64,000 nt of DNA from Lumbricus rubellus (taxonomy: Eukaryota > Annelida > Clitellata > Crassiclitellata > Lumbricidae): the NCBI GenBank assembly GCA_945859605.1, contig OX243822.1, positions 16,374,671 to 16,438,670 on the forward strand, written 5' to 3'. Position 1 is the stretch's first letter; the number at the start of each line of letters is the position of its first letter. The notes below the pieces were generated by a model. It was given only the letters and a program-made list of their open reading frames with translations, made no database searches and was not told the DNA's origin. This document shows, piece by piece, positions 46,310-56,366 of this stretch. Position numbers and translations under genes: made by a program.

Positions 46310-46530
46310 ATAGTAATAATAATAATAATAATTAATAATATTAATAATAATTCTAAATGGTTTCACATCAAACATTGAGCTCAGGCAGTTATACGTAGTC
46401 AAATTGGTCTTTGTATGACCCCATATAATAATAATAATAATACCTGGTAATAATAATACTAATTCAAAATGGTTGAGCATCAAACATTGAGCCCAGGCTG
46501 CAATAATGCTCAAATTGGTCTCTTTGTATG
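46310..46530. repeat. Direct duplication with (AAT)n runs
   Basis: Two copies of TCAAACATTGAGC...CAGGC...CAAATTGGTCT...TTTGTATGACC about 115 bp apart, separated by AATAATAAT runs. Confidence 0.78.
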
Positions 46531-46954
46531 ACCTACAGTCCCAGTTAAGGGTAACCTCTTCTACGGCTAAAGAGCCAGGACTCCAAGCACCGAGCAGTGG
46601 CCAAAGTTGTGCCAGGCAACGAAGGCGGGATACCTATACTTAACTCTGAAAAAATACTGTACCTATTACACCTACTCTTGAAATACCTGTGGTATGTTGA
46701 AAATAGATCTGATTTTGTTGAACAGTGGTGCTAATGTTACACGTTAAGTTATTAAATTTTATCATGTGTCGTGTGTTTTATGAGTTTGCAACATGTGACC
46801 GTTTGCACGTAAATTTTAACATAAGTTGTGATTCAAATCGATTTGTCGCTCTTGAGCTCGTACTTTCGAGTAACCCATTGTTAATAATTCTGAATGCAAA
46901 TCATGATGTGATTCACAATGTCGGACATGCGCTGATACTGATTCATGATGTTAA

Positions 46955-47160
46955 TCGTGTTTTACACGTAAGCTGGTACTGGCATGTGTGACTTCTTACA
47001 CGTGATTCTGAATACAAATCATGATGTAAATCAAACCATTGCACATAAACTGTGTGTGTAATTTGGAATATGAATCATGACGTAAATCGGTATTTTACGC
47101 GTAAGCTGGTACTGTCGTGTGTAACTCGTTACATGTAATTTTGAACATGAATCAAAACAC
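46955..47160. repeat. Diverged tandem repeat
   Basis: CGTAAGCTGGTACTGGCATG...CTTACACGTGATTCTGAATA and CGTAAGCTGGTACTGTCGTG...GTTACATGTAATTTTGAACA, roughly 130-bp period, with further ATCATGATGT-type echoes on either side. Confidence 0.65.
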
Positions 47161-47727
47161 TTTGATCGGTTTATAATTATAATCACTGATAAAATTATCC
47201 TGTCATTTGCATTTGATAACATGTGAATTATGTGTCAACTGCAAGCCGTCACATGTGAATTGTTGGCAGTGAATTTGTCACGTGTCATTTATAATTTATT
47301 CACTTCTTCTGTAAATGGGTATAAATGGTTTTTCTTGATTTTACCATCAAATTCATCGTACCTGGTTCTGGTTTAAAATAATTATTGGTTCGCTGAGGTT
47401 TATGGCTTTAGCAATGGACAGACTAGTGCCCAGTCGGAGGTTTAAATTGGCATTATGCCTAATGATTGAATTATCTTCTGTTACATTAGTCGTGTTTCTG
47501 TATGTCTCAAACCGTTTCTATGCATCATTTTACTGCAATGCTTTTTTGTTTAGTTTATGCTGATGAAGTTCGTAGAATGCATTGGAGCCTTGTTGAATTC
47601 AGTAAACTGTTTGCTGTTTTATTTTGTCATTTTCTGTCGTTGTTTATTTCTGTGGGTTTTTTTCTGAGAATGGGCAAGAACGTAGAAATTTGGTTACAAG
47701 TTTTTGGCCAAAGTAGCATATTTGATT

Positions 47728-47805
47728 GATTGATTACGAACATTTATATAGCGATTCTTCAAGGAACCTAGGCCTACTCAGAAGCGCTCTGTGCACTGGC
47801 CTACT
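47728..47805 (-). mobile_element. SINE/LINE 3'-tail fragment with TAGGCCTA insertion
   Basis: ACATTTATATAGCGATTCTTCAAGG, then CCTAGGCCTACTCAGAAGCGCTC where other copies read AACTACTCAGAGGCGCTC. Confidence 0.7.
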
Positions 47806-47864
47806 TGACGTTAAGTGTCATTAAGAACAAATATAATTATCATATCAAGTGGAGGGCAACATTG

Positions 47865-47995
47865 AGGGGAGGAGGGGAAGAGGAGGACCTAGGGAAAAGT
47901 TCTTGGACTGGTTGATGGAGGAGGGATATGGAGAAGAGTGGCGTCGTTGAGCATCTGGACCTGCCGAAAGGCAGCAAACCTAAAGAAGAAGATAT
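47865..47995 (+). mobile_element. LINE reverse-transcriptase C-terminal remnant
   Basis: GGAAGAGGAGGACCTAGGG...TTCTTGGACTGG...GAGTGGCGTCGTTGAGCATC, about 80 percent like 40185-40330 by eye, with frame breaks. Confidence 0.55.
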
Positions 47996-48444
47996 TATAT
48001 CAGTTTAAGCAAACAATGCACAGTTAGCTTGAAGACAAATAGCCTGGTTAGCAAAATTGGTTGACGCTCACGTCCCATGTCGATATGAGCGCGCGGGCAC
48101 CGGTTCCCTCTCCCGATGGTCGTTCGTTTAACAGACAAATCTCGAGCTGCACCTCACGTGGGGTAGGGGGGGGGGTAACGGTGGCTGTATGTTCGCTGAC
48201 AGTGCCAGCCCTATCTTCTTCGCGTTCTCTGCCCTCGGGCAGGTTCGTATGTCCAGTGACGCCATTTTGATGATTTTTCCATGTTCTGCGCTTATCTTTT
48301 CAGTCCACTGTATCGATCTTCTGTCAGCATCATGCCTGAAGAAATGTTGCAGACTTGCAGACCTAGCGAATTTTCTATTTTTACCATGTGGTTTGACCCT
48401 GCTCAATTCTCAAAGACAAACTTGATCTAGGCCTATTCCACAAC

Positions 48445-48653
48445 CAGGACTTTTTAGCGTGCAGTTCTTGACTAAATGTGCAAGTGTATCCCAAAATGAT
48501 GGTTTTGCGCAGTTGTAAAACACTTCTGTGCAGCTAGAAATAGTTTTATTTTAAACGCATTTTCATCCGATTGGGAGTAATTAATTCACCAAGGTGGATG
48601 GGAAGAGAAAGAGAATGTTGTGCAGCTCCAAAACTTCATTTTCAAAGGCCCTC
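48445..48653. mobile_element. hAT-type MITE, CAGGGCTTTTTTAA family
   Basis: Diverged copy: CAGGACTTTTTAGCGTGCAG to TTTTCAAAGGCCCTC, with target duplication TCCACAAC/TTCACAAC (48437-48444 and 48654-48661). Confidence 0.78.
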
Positions 48654-49034
48654 TTCACAACAGCCTTATCAGGGTCGGACTAACAATAATTAATACGACG
48701 TGTCCTCGTACGGGGCGGTATTTACCCCTCCAATTTCGTCCCCGTATACAGACAATAGCTTAGGTCGCCACAGAATAGAAAATTCAATAGACTGATAAAG
48801 GCGTTATCTATTCTGCGCTTAGGCCTATAGCCTACGCTGCTTCAGAGCTCTTTCGCCCGGATTCTTAGACATGGAAGAATGTGAAAGCGAAAGTTAGTGC
48901 ACGTTTTCCATCTGTCGTTTTTAGGCTTTGGGGCATTTAATCAGTAATTATTCTATTTTGCCGTTTCACAGTTTGGCTATCCATGTCGAGTAAATGTTTG
49001 TTTTTGTGTGTGATATGTGCGAGAACAAGACAGG

Positions 49035-49165
49035 CCTGACAGACAGGCAGACGAACTGACATACAGACAGACCGTCACAGACGGACGGACAGACAGACGT
49101 ACAGAAGGGCAGACAGACAGACAAACAGACGGACAGAAGGACAGACAGACAGATGCAAAGGCAGG
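49035..49165. repeat. CAGA/GACG simple repeat
   Basis: Interrupted ACAGACAGACGGACAG tract upstream of copy B. Confidence 0.85.
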
Positions 49166-49396
49166 AACAAATAGACATATAAATTTGGGCTACACTTCCT
49201 TGACAACGGCCGCACAGCAAGTCTCACAACGAGTCCAAAATCTCGGCGATGCATAAATTTATTATAATAATAATTAGGTCCGTATACCATCATCACATCG
49301 CTGCGCATTGCAAACGCCTCGGCGCGTCGCTTGCTGGGAAAACGCGCCGTAGGCTACATCTTCCTGGTCGCCTTGCTTGGGGGATCGATCCACAAA

Positions 49397-52040
49397 ATGC
49401 CGTCGACTACAGAAGCCACTGATCTGAATCCTCGTGGACGGCCTGGGTTCATGTTTTGGTCTATGGTCGTAGCAAGCTTCTTCTACTGTATTGGATTTTC
49501 CAGCGTAGGATGGGAGTCTGCGCTTTCAGTTGGAGGACATCACACATGGTTCGGATTGTGGTCGACTTGTTCATCCGTGTCTCATTGGTATAACGAAAGC
49601 GGTGGGACATGACTTGTGATAATATTATTATGTTCATTCGTTCGTTCGTTCGTTCGTTCTTTTTTTCATTCGTTTATTCATTCGTTTGTTCATATTTATG
49701 TAAAAGAAGGTGGGGTGGGTAGTAGGAGTGCGGATGGAGTCGTGGGGTAGGGAAGTATGAGATTGGCCAGGAGCGGGGTGAATCCAAAAATTTCCGTGCA
49801 ACCTCGGGTACCCCAGCTAGTAAATTATATAGAACCTCTTCAGATATCGTTCGTTCGTTCGTTCATTCATTCATTCCTTCATTCACGCCGAAGCGCTGAG
49901 CAATTGTGGTCCTTACGCGGCGATGTGGATTCGAACCTCGAACCTTCCGGCTCCAAGGCAACGACGCCACCACTACACCACCGCGCCCCACGGTTGCTTA
50001 TTTAACTGACACGTGCAGGCCAAGAGTTATTATGTATGCATGGCCTAGGAGAGGGCCTAATAAAAGCCTTTTTTGCTCTCACTTTTAGCCTATAGTGTAT
50101 AGGCCTATGCCAAAATCGCAATTTTCTGGCGGCGCCTTAAAAATAACCCAAACACCAACCAGTTTGCTTGACTCTTAAATGCATTGAAATCGTGCCATAT
50201 TGCTACATTGTCGCTGACTATTTCGGCAGACTTTGCGCGGCCAGAAAATATCTGAGTTGCTTCTCAAGTTGAGTTTCCTATTAGGTATCATACCCCATTA
50301 GGCCTACTCGTGATTTTCTGACGGCGCTCTAAAAATGCCCTAAACTGTCCAAACTCTTTTATCAAAACCTGCTTCTTCTGTCTGGATTTTGCGGTCTGGG
50401 AAAGCTTCTGAAGGGTTTCTGAATTCATCAAAGTTAATGAATTATTCATGCATATGTGTTTTCTTTGTTTGCAGGCTGGTTCAAGGCAACACAGAGTATG
50501 ATGACAATAGGACTGATCCTTTTGCTAGGAAGTCTCATCTTTATCTTCATTTACATGTTCTTTGATTGTGACAACAAAACTCGTCAACTCAAGATGTTTA
50601 CCGCGTTGAATTTTGCAGCAGGTAGGCCTAGGGATTTTTCACTGAGGATGGGGAAGTCAGAGGTTCGGTATGATTAGATATGCAGGCTATGCACGTGCCC
50701 CTTTTATAGCGCCGCTTCAAGATGTCTACTCAGAAGCGCTTCCGACTTCAGCGCGGACACTCAATCGGAGTTTCACGCCGAAACGCGTGAACAGTAGGCC
50801 TAATTAATTAGACTGAAGGACTTGCTCGTGAAGTCGCTACGCGGTAACGCGGCGGCTTGAGGTGGATTAAAAAACCCGCAACCTTCTGGTTCCAAGGCAC
50901 CGAACGTGACCACTACACCACCGCGCCCCACAGATAGCGATGGGTGCTGTTTTTAAAATGTGTTTTAGCGTTCAATCAATCAATCAATCAATCAACTTTA
51001 TTGAAAACCACCACAAAGTAATACAAGCTCACAGTTTACAAATTTGTGTGCAGGTTGTCAATAGGTAAACCCAAAGGAACATATGGTTCCGCAAAACAGG
51101 GTTCCCTATTTACATCAGTAATTTATCAGTTATTATACGTTGATGGTCACCATTACAATTATCTTTATAATCTATATAAATAAAAATGAAACTTTCCAAT
51201 AGTTCGTCGCATTACCACGCCGAAAGCTACGCACCGATTGTTGTGAAAATTTACCAAAACCTTCCATTCAAATAGCACCGTGTCTTAAGATTTTTTCACC
51301 CCCAAAAACGCAATCGTTTCCACAAAAAGTGAACTTTGCAATCCGTTCGTCCGCCATTTACAAATTCAACACGTCCCACACGGCTGCCAGATTTCATAAA
51401 CGCCGTCTCCAAACACAGCAGACGAAACATCAATGAGGTGGCGTGCTATGACGTCATAAGCGAGTCGCGATTAATTTACCAAAGAGGCCGCTTTTAGGCC
51501 TTTTCAAAGAGCGGCCTTTGGGCCTGGAATGGACGCTGCGACAGAGGAAAGGAGCGGAGGGAGCGGGGCAAAGACGGTGGGGAGGGCGCGGAGAGGGAGG
51601 GGAGGTGGAGGGGGAGGGGGAGGGGGAGGGGGAGGGGGAGGGGGAGGGGGGAGGGGAGCCTCTTTTCAGCCACAGCAACGCGTGGCCGGGTTCAGCTAGT
51701 CATATTATAAAATGTCAACAGTTGATTTTTTGGGAGCTTAAGGCTCCTCACAAGATGGGTAAAAGCACACCAAACACAGACAATTCATGCAGTGCATATA
51801 ATTATATGAACAAGTGTATGTATGAGCAAGCAACAATAATATAGGCTAACTGTGTTGTCTCTGTTGCGCATCTGTTGCTGTTGCTGTTGTCTTTTTGCAG
51901 TTGTCTTTATGGTCTTTGGATTCGTCATCTATGGTATCAACCATTCGTTCGACTTGAACTGGTCGTTTGCTTTCTGTGTCATCGGCGCATGCATCTGCGC
52001 CGTCGCAGGCCTCCTCTCCATCGTCCAGCTGCTACAGTGA
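49397..52040 (+). CDS. Claudin/PMP22-like tetraspan protein, copy B
   Basis: Second tandem paralogue, 163 residues. Exons 49397-49601, 50475-50621 and 51901-52040 have phase-1 introns at the same two places as copy A (donors GTGGGA and GTAGGC; acceptors TTTGCAG and TTTTGCAG). I start at the ATG at 49397 because MPSTTEATDLNP aligns with copy C. The frame is open further upstream to a possible start at 49331. First loop: W39, GLW 53-55, C58 as the only cysteine, then GWFKATQ. Membrane segments lie at about 19-38, 75-97, 107-130 and 138-159. The cytoplasmic tail is very short, ending LLQ with no PDZ-binding YV. Intron 1 carries two SINEs and intron 2 a Helitron. Two MITEs follow the stop codon closely. 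Confidence 0.87.
49880..49990 (-). mobile_element. SINE family A, head half
   Basis: CACGCCGAAGCGCTGAGCAATTG, then a minus-strand B box GGTTCGAATCC near 49926-49936 and CACTACACCACCGCGCCCC. The middle and tail are deleted, and the tail end reads GTTCGTTCATTCATTC. In intron 1 of copy B. Confidence 0.8.
50110..50400. repeat. Interspersed repeat related to 7082-7455
   Basis: ATTTTCTGGCGGCGCCTTAAAAATAACCC, GACTTTGCGCGGCCAGAAAAT and GATTTTCTGACGGCGCTCTAAAAATG. In intron 1 of copy B. Confidence 0.55.
50697..50932 (-). mobile_element. SINE family A
   Basis: TTTATAGCGCCGCTTCAAG to GACCACTACACCACCGCGCCCC. The body carries an extra TAGGCCTAATTAATTAGA at 50795-50812. In intron 2 of copy B. Confidence 0.82.
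51171..51699. mobile_element. Non-autonomous Helitron, second copy
   Basis: A|TCTATATAAATAAAAATG to CGTGGCCGGGTTCAGCTAG|T, collinear with 38064-38585 across its length. The purine tract is expanded to repeated GGGGGA. Inserted in intron 2 of tetraspan copy B, about 200 bp before exon 3. Confidence 0.87.
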
Positions 52041-52074
52041 CCACTGACCATCGATCCTCAGACTGACCTTCAAC

Positions 52075-52229
52075 CATGGGCGGAGTTTATCAGGGCCTGG
52101 GGGGGGGGCTAAGCCTTTCCAAGAAGACCCAGATTCCACTTTTTACCATGAAAATGGTATCCTTTTTTGGGGATAGACCCCCCTATTAGCTCCCCCCCCC
52201 CCAAGAACGGAAACCAAACTCCGCCCATG
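52075..52229. mobile_element. hAT-type MITE, CATGGGCGGA ends
   Basis: 155 bp, ends CATGGGCGGAGTTT and AAACTCCGCCCATG (14-bp perfect inverted repeat). Target duplication CCTTCAAC/CCATCAAC (52067-52074 and 52230-52237). Begins 35 bp after the stop codon of copy B, so probably in its 3' untranslated region. Confidence 0.85.
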
Positions 52230-52283
52230 CCATCAACCGACCGACATCTTTTCCGACCTCGTCATTCCTCTGCGCCTTACTCC

Positions 52284-52437
52284 CAGTGTAAGAATTGTGG
52301 AAAAATAACTTGGGGGTTGGACCATTATCCACTAGGAATCGGGGTGTGAAAAACAGACTTAAACATGGGGCTCTAAGAAAGACTGGGGAGGCTGAAACCC
52401 CCCAAACTCCCGGCAATTCTTACCCTGCTTACTCCCT
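52284..52437. mobile_element. hAT-type MITE, CAGGGTGAGAATT family
   Basis: 154 bp, ends CAGTGTAAGAATTG and CAATTCTTACCCTG, perfect 8-bp duplication CTTACTCC (52276-52283 and 52438-52445). Lies 55 bp after the preceding MITE. Confidence 0.87.
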
Positions 52438-52445
52438 CTGTTCTC

Positions 52446-54050
52446 TCCGGTAACCAGAAACGGATTTACCCATGACATCTTAGGGAAGGCCCCACCTTTG
52501 TGAAACCGCGCTGCGGTCGTGAATGTGTGTTTGTTTCCGGTGCTTAGCTTTAAAGTGTCAAATATCGCTCTATAGATACGCTGTGTTGATCTACGATTGT
52601 GGTTTTCATGCAGCCGTAAATATGTGCGCTTCTGCTTCCGTTTCCGTCAGTGTGTTTTTGTGTAAATGTGCCTATTATGTGCAGTTTGTGTATTTAATCT
52701 GGTCGAAGTGTACAAACATTATCTGTAAAGACTAAAGAATTATTGAAGGGTAAGACTTAGCCTATATATCCGCCGTCTAGATTCAGAATACAGATGAGCG
52801 ACTTAGTCATACTAGCCGCGACTTTGGATGGAAAGCCGATCGAATGAGAATACATTGAGTAGTCATGATGCTATTTTTCCGCAAGAGCGAATATTAACCT
52901 TTGCGTGTCTATAATTATATACGTATAACAATTATTAATTATTTTCATGTTATAATTTAGATAAGCTTATTTTTGCATCGGTGTCTACACGAATACGCTA
53001 GGCCTACGTTAAAAAACTGGATTCTGATATATTTTACTGTTGTCTATTGTCGTTCACAGGCGCGGATTTAGAGGGGGCGGAGCCGGCGTACGCCCCCCCT
53101 AAACCTGCAGCAAATGTTCTCAAACTAAACTGACCTAAAACTAATTATAAAAAAATTTATAATTGCAATTTGTGAATAGGATGTTTGAAGTAGCTGGACC
53201 GGCAGAATGGAGCTCTCTTACCGGAGCTCTCTTACCTACATGTACTTACCATATTAACTGGTGGGCCAAATGCCTCTTTTCGATGTCTCAAGACTATTTT
53301 TTTCTCTTCGTCTAACGTACTGGGAGCGCATCTGATCGGTGTGCACATACATGCGCGAGAGTCACCTCTCAGCATCACAAAAGCGGGATATTGTTTTTGT
53401 CTCATTGTCTGCGTTGACAAATCAGCCTTTACTAAATTGTCAAAACTTTTTGAAAGACTATAAATATTATGAAAAACTATTTCCACAGTGTTAATATTGA
53501 CTCACTAAATAGTGGCTAATGTAGACAGAATTGTTTGATTTCTTGTGCAAAAGTTGAGACTGTTGACCTAATTATATTATGGAAGAGTGCTTCAAGATGC
53601 CCATGCTAACGAAGATTGTACGTCTTCTATATGGATTCCAACTTCCAAGAGGACTACACGTTGATCCAAAAAGTGATTTTTTTAAACATTTGAGAGGAAC
53701 ATTTATTGAAGTCTTAAATCATGTCTCTAAGCAATGAAATAATAAGACATTTTGCTGAGATATCATCTGAAAATGTCACTATTTCAGTGTGGATTTTTTA
53801 AACAATGCCAAGGACGCTTTTCAATTATTTGCCTAAATCACGATTATGATTATCAATTTAATCAAAATGACAGCGTAAGATGCTACCATGGCAGTGTGGC
53901 AATAAAAAATTTCGAAAAGTTCGAATAGCACATCTCCTCCTCTAAACCCCTACCCTTCTCGGCGTTGAGCGCCTCGGCGATCGTCCTTAGGCCGTGAATT
54001 TGTCCCCTTAAACCAGGACCAAGTCTCCGCCCATGAGGTAATAACTCTCC
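52446..54050. other. Mostly unrecognised spacer with MITE debris
   Basis: A degraded element end CAGGCGCGGATTTAGAGGGG at 53059 and an isolated right end TCTCCGCCCATG at about 54026-54037 (CATGGGCGGA family) are visible. The rest shows no exon or repeat. Confidence 0.45.
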
Positions 54051-54212
54051 CATAAAAAAGAGTTAAAAAAATTTCCGCGCTCGCGCGCGGATTTTTACAC
54101 GTTCTATAGGGACACCACCACTCTTCGGTTCAACTCGGCGCCTATGCATGCATACATACATACATACATGCATACATACAAACATACATATATACATACA
54201 TGCATACTTTAT

Positions 54213-54625
54213 CCTCCTCAGTGTCTTGTCCAACTCGTTGGACATTGGGTACTAGGGCTATAACTCACAAGCTATTTCATCCAATATTGCAGAACCAACT
54301 TCCAACGAGTTGGACATAATGTGCCTACATCTGGCGAATGAAAAAGTTAAAACTTTTCAGTGTTGATTCAAAACAAAATGGCGACGGTTGGAGTAAAAAC
54401 TTCTACGGAAAGGGGCAACAGGTAAAAAAACCATATTTCCTCAGGGGTTACATATATTATTAAAAGCAATCAGCAGTTTTATTACCTAGACATTACTCGT
54501 TCTTTTAGTGCAAATTGTAGGCTTTTAACACAATAGGTGTGGGAGATAGGGTTGTCGCAATGCCGTGTCCAATGTCCAACGAGTTGGACAAATGTCCAAC
54601 GAGTTGGACAAATCCACTGAGGAGG
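54213..54625. mobile_element. Terminal-inverted-repeat element with TGTCCAAC repeats
   Basis: Ends CCTCCTCAGTG and CACTGAGGAGG. Just inside, the phrase TGTCCAACTCGTTGGACA is present at the left and its complement is present twice at the right, with another near 54298. Each phrase is itself an 8-bp inverted repeat around a 2-bp centre. No transposase. Target duplication not clear. Confidence 0.65.
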
Positions 54626-54734
54626 CTAATGATTAGGCCTATACCCCTTCAACACTGCGCCGAACAAATGCATGTATGTGTGTGGGCTTATATGCCTATT
54701 GTATGTACTTATGTTTGCTTGTATATATGTAGGC

Positions 54735-54800
54735 TTATGTATGTATGTATGTATGTATGTATGTATTGTATGAATGTATTGTATGTATGGATGTATGTAG
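54735..54800. repeat. (GTAT)n microsatellite
   Basis: GTATGTATGTATGTATG run with a few interruptions. A CCTGGATCCGCCCCTGG element end lies at 54826-54842. Confidence 0.85.
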
Positions 54801-54964
54801 TATTTACGCCCCCCCCTAACCAGAAATCCTGGATCCGCCCCTGGTTCACTAATATCGTTGACGTTGACGTTCTGGACCGTAATTAAAGTGTAGGCCTATA
54901 GGGACTTTGTGTTTTGTGTGTTGAATTATCAGTGACTATTAGGCCTATAGCCTATAATTACAGC

Positions 54965-55274
54965 CAGGGCCGGATTAAGGCATGTTCAACATGCTCGGCC
55001 GAACAGGGGCCCCCACACTTTAGGGGGCCCCCACACATCTGCGAAAAACAATTTTACGACCTTTTTTTAGTCATCAGAGATTTTGGCGAGCGAGAAATGG
55101 GGAAAATGGGAAATTCCTGAAAAATTTCAATGAGATTTCGATCGAATGGCTATAAAAAAGGTCGTCAGAAATTTTCGCGACCGAAAATGGAAAACATTTT
55201 TGGAAAAAACGTCGTCAGAATTTTCGTCAAAACATTTTTCGAACAGGGCCCCCACATTTCTTAATCCGGCCCTG
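54965..55274. mobile_element. hAT-type MITE, CAGGGCCGGATTAAG ends
   Basis: 310 bp with perfect 15-bp ends CAGGGCCGGATTAAG and CTTAATCCGGCCCTG. Duplication ATTACAGC/ATCACAGC (54957-54964 and 55275-55282). Contains the T-rich GACGACC...AGTCATC hairpin at 55056-55075. Confidence 0.87.
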
Positions 55275-55449
55275 ATCACAGCCTAATAATTCGGCTGCGT
55301 TTGACCTCCGGAGACTTCTATTTTCAATCGGTCCCACGTTGCGTAGAAGGTGACTAAAGAATGATTGAAGGGTAAGACTTAGATATATCCGCCATCTAGA
55401 TCCAAAATACGGATGAGCGACTTATAGTCATACATTGAAGTGCGGTTGA

Positions 55450-55610
55450 GTGCGAGCGTGGTTATGTGAGTTTCAGAAGGTGGGTGTGTTGGTTCGTGAG
55501 TTTGTGTGCGTGTGTGCACAAGCACGAGTGTGTGTGGGTGTGTGCCTGCGTGACACTGTGTGTATTACAGGCGAGCGTGTGCATGTGCGCGTGCATATAT
55601 GTAGGTGTGC
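55450..55610. repeat. GTGT/GCGT-rich low-complexity tract
   Basis: TGTGTGCGTGTGTGCAC-type sequence, open in several frames. Confidence 0.65.
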
Positions 55611-55679
55611 GGGTTTTTTTTGCACGCGTGCGACTCCTCGTTATGCGTTTGGAATTCTCTATTGACAATAAACAGGCCA

Positions 55680-55960
55680 CAAGGGCGGATACAGAAACTT
55701 TGGACGGGGGGGGGCCAACAAATTTTGGTCTTGGGTCCGGGGAAAAAATTTGGCCTTTGGTCTGGAAAATTTGTTTCGTATCCGCCAAAAAAGTTGATGA
55801 CCTTTTTTTTAGTCATTCCCATTTCGAAATGGGGGTTAAATTGTACAATATATACATTGTTCCACGGCATGTTCAATCCAAATGGGGGGGCCACGATACA
55901 TGGGAATTCTAAATGGGGGGGCTATGGCCGAATAAGCCCCTCCCCCTGGATCCGCCCCTG
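55680..55960. mobile_element. hAT-type MITE, CAGGGGCGGATACAG family
   Basis: 281 bp, ends CAAGGGCGGATACAG and CTGGATCCGCCCCTG, perfect 8-bp duplication ACAGGCCA (55672-55679 and 55961-55968). Contains a GATGACC(T)8AGTCATT hairpin at 55796-55817. Same family as 58855-59336. Confidence 0.88.
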
Positions 55961-56290
55961 ACAGGCCATGCGGGTCTCGTGATATTATTAGGCCAATAAA
56001 GTGCAAAGGCCTCGCTGATAGTAGGCCTATATTATTTTAATCCCAACGCTTTACTTAAGGCTGCCTGTTGACGGTTTCGCTATCGACTTCGGTGTATAAG
56101 CCTACTGGCAGATGCCTATCGAGTGACGATGCGGACATCCTGGTTTTGACAAAATAAGAAGTTAGCTAGAGAGTAGGCTAGCGAGGCATGATGCATCATT
56201 CAAACACGCTTTCTGGCTGCTTTTAAAACTAGACAGTTTTTCTCAGCGCTTTACTTGGGTGACGGGTCGGTTAAAACACGTTGGACGCGA

Positions 56291-56310
56291 GGGACGTGTA
56301 TACACGTCCC
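56291..56310. promoter_or_regulatory. Perfect 20-bp palindrome upstream of copy C
   Basis: GGGACGTGTATACACGTCCC, nested inside a longer imperfect inverted repeat (AACACGTTGGAC at 56275-56286 and GTCAACGTGTT at 56342-56352). It lies 57 bp before the start codon of tetraspan copy C. Could be a dimeric factor site or a cruciform. Role inferred from position only. Confidence 0.5.
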
Positions 56311-56366
56311 CCATTGAGTCATTTAACACAGCAAATAAGCAGTCAACGTGTTAAACTTATAAGAAG

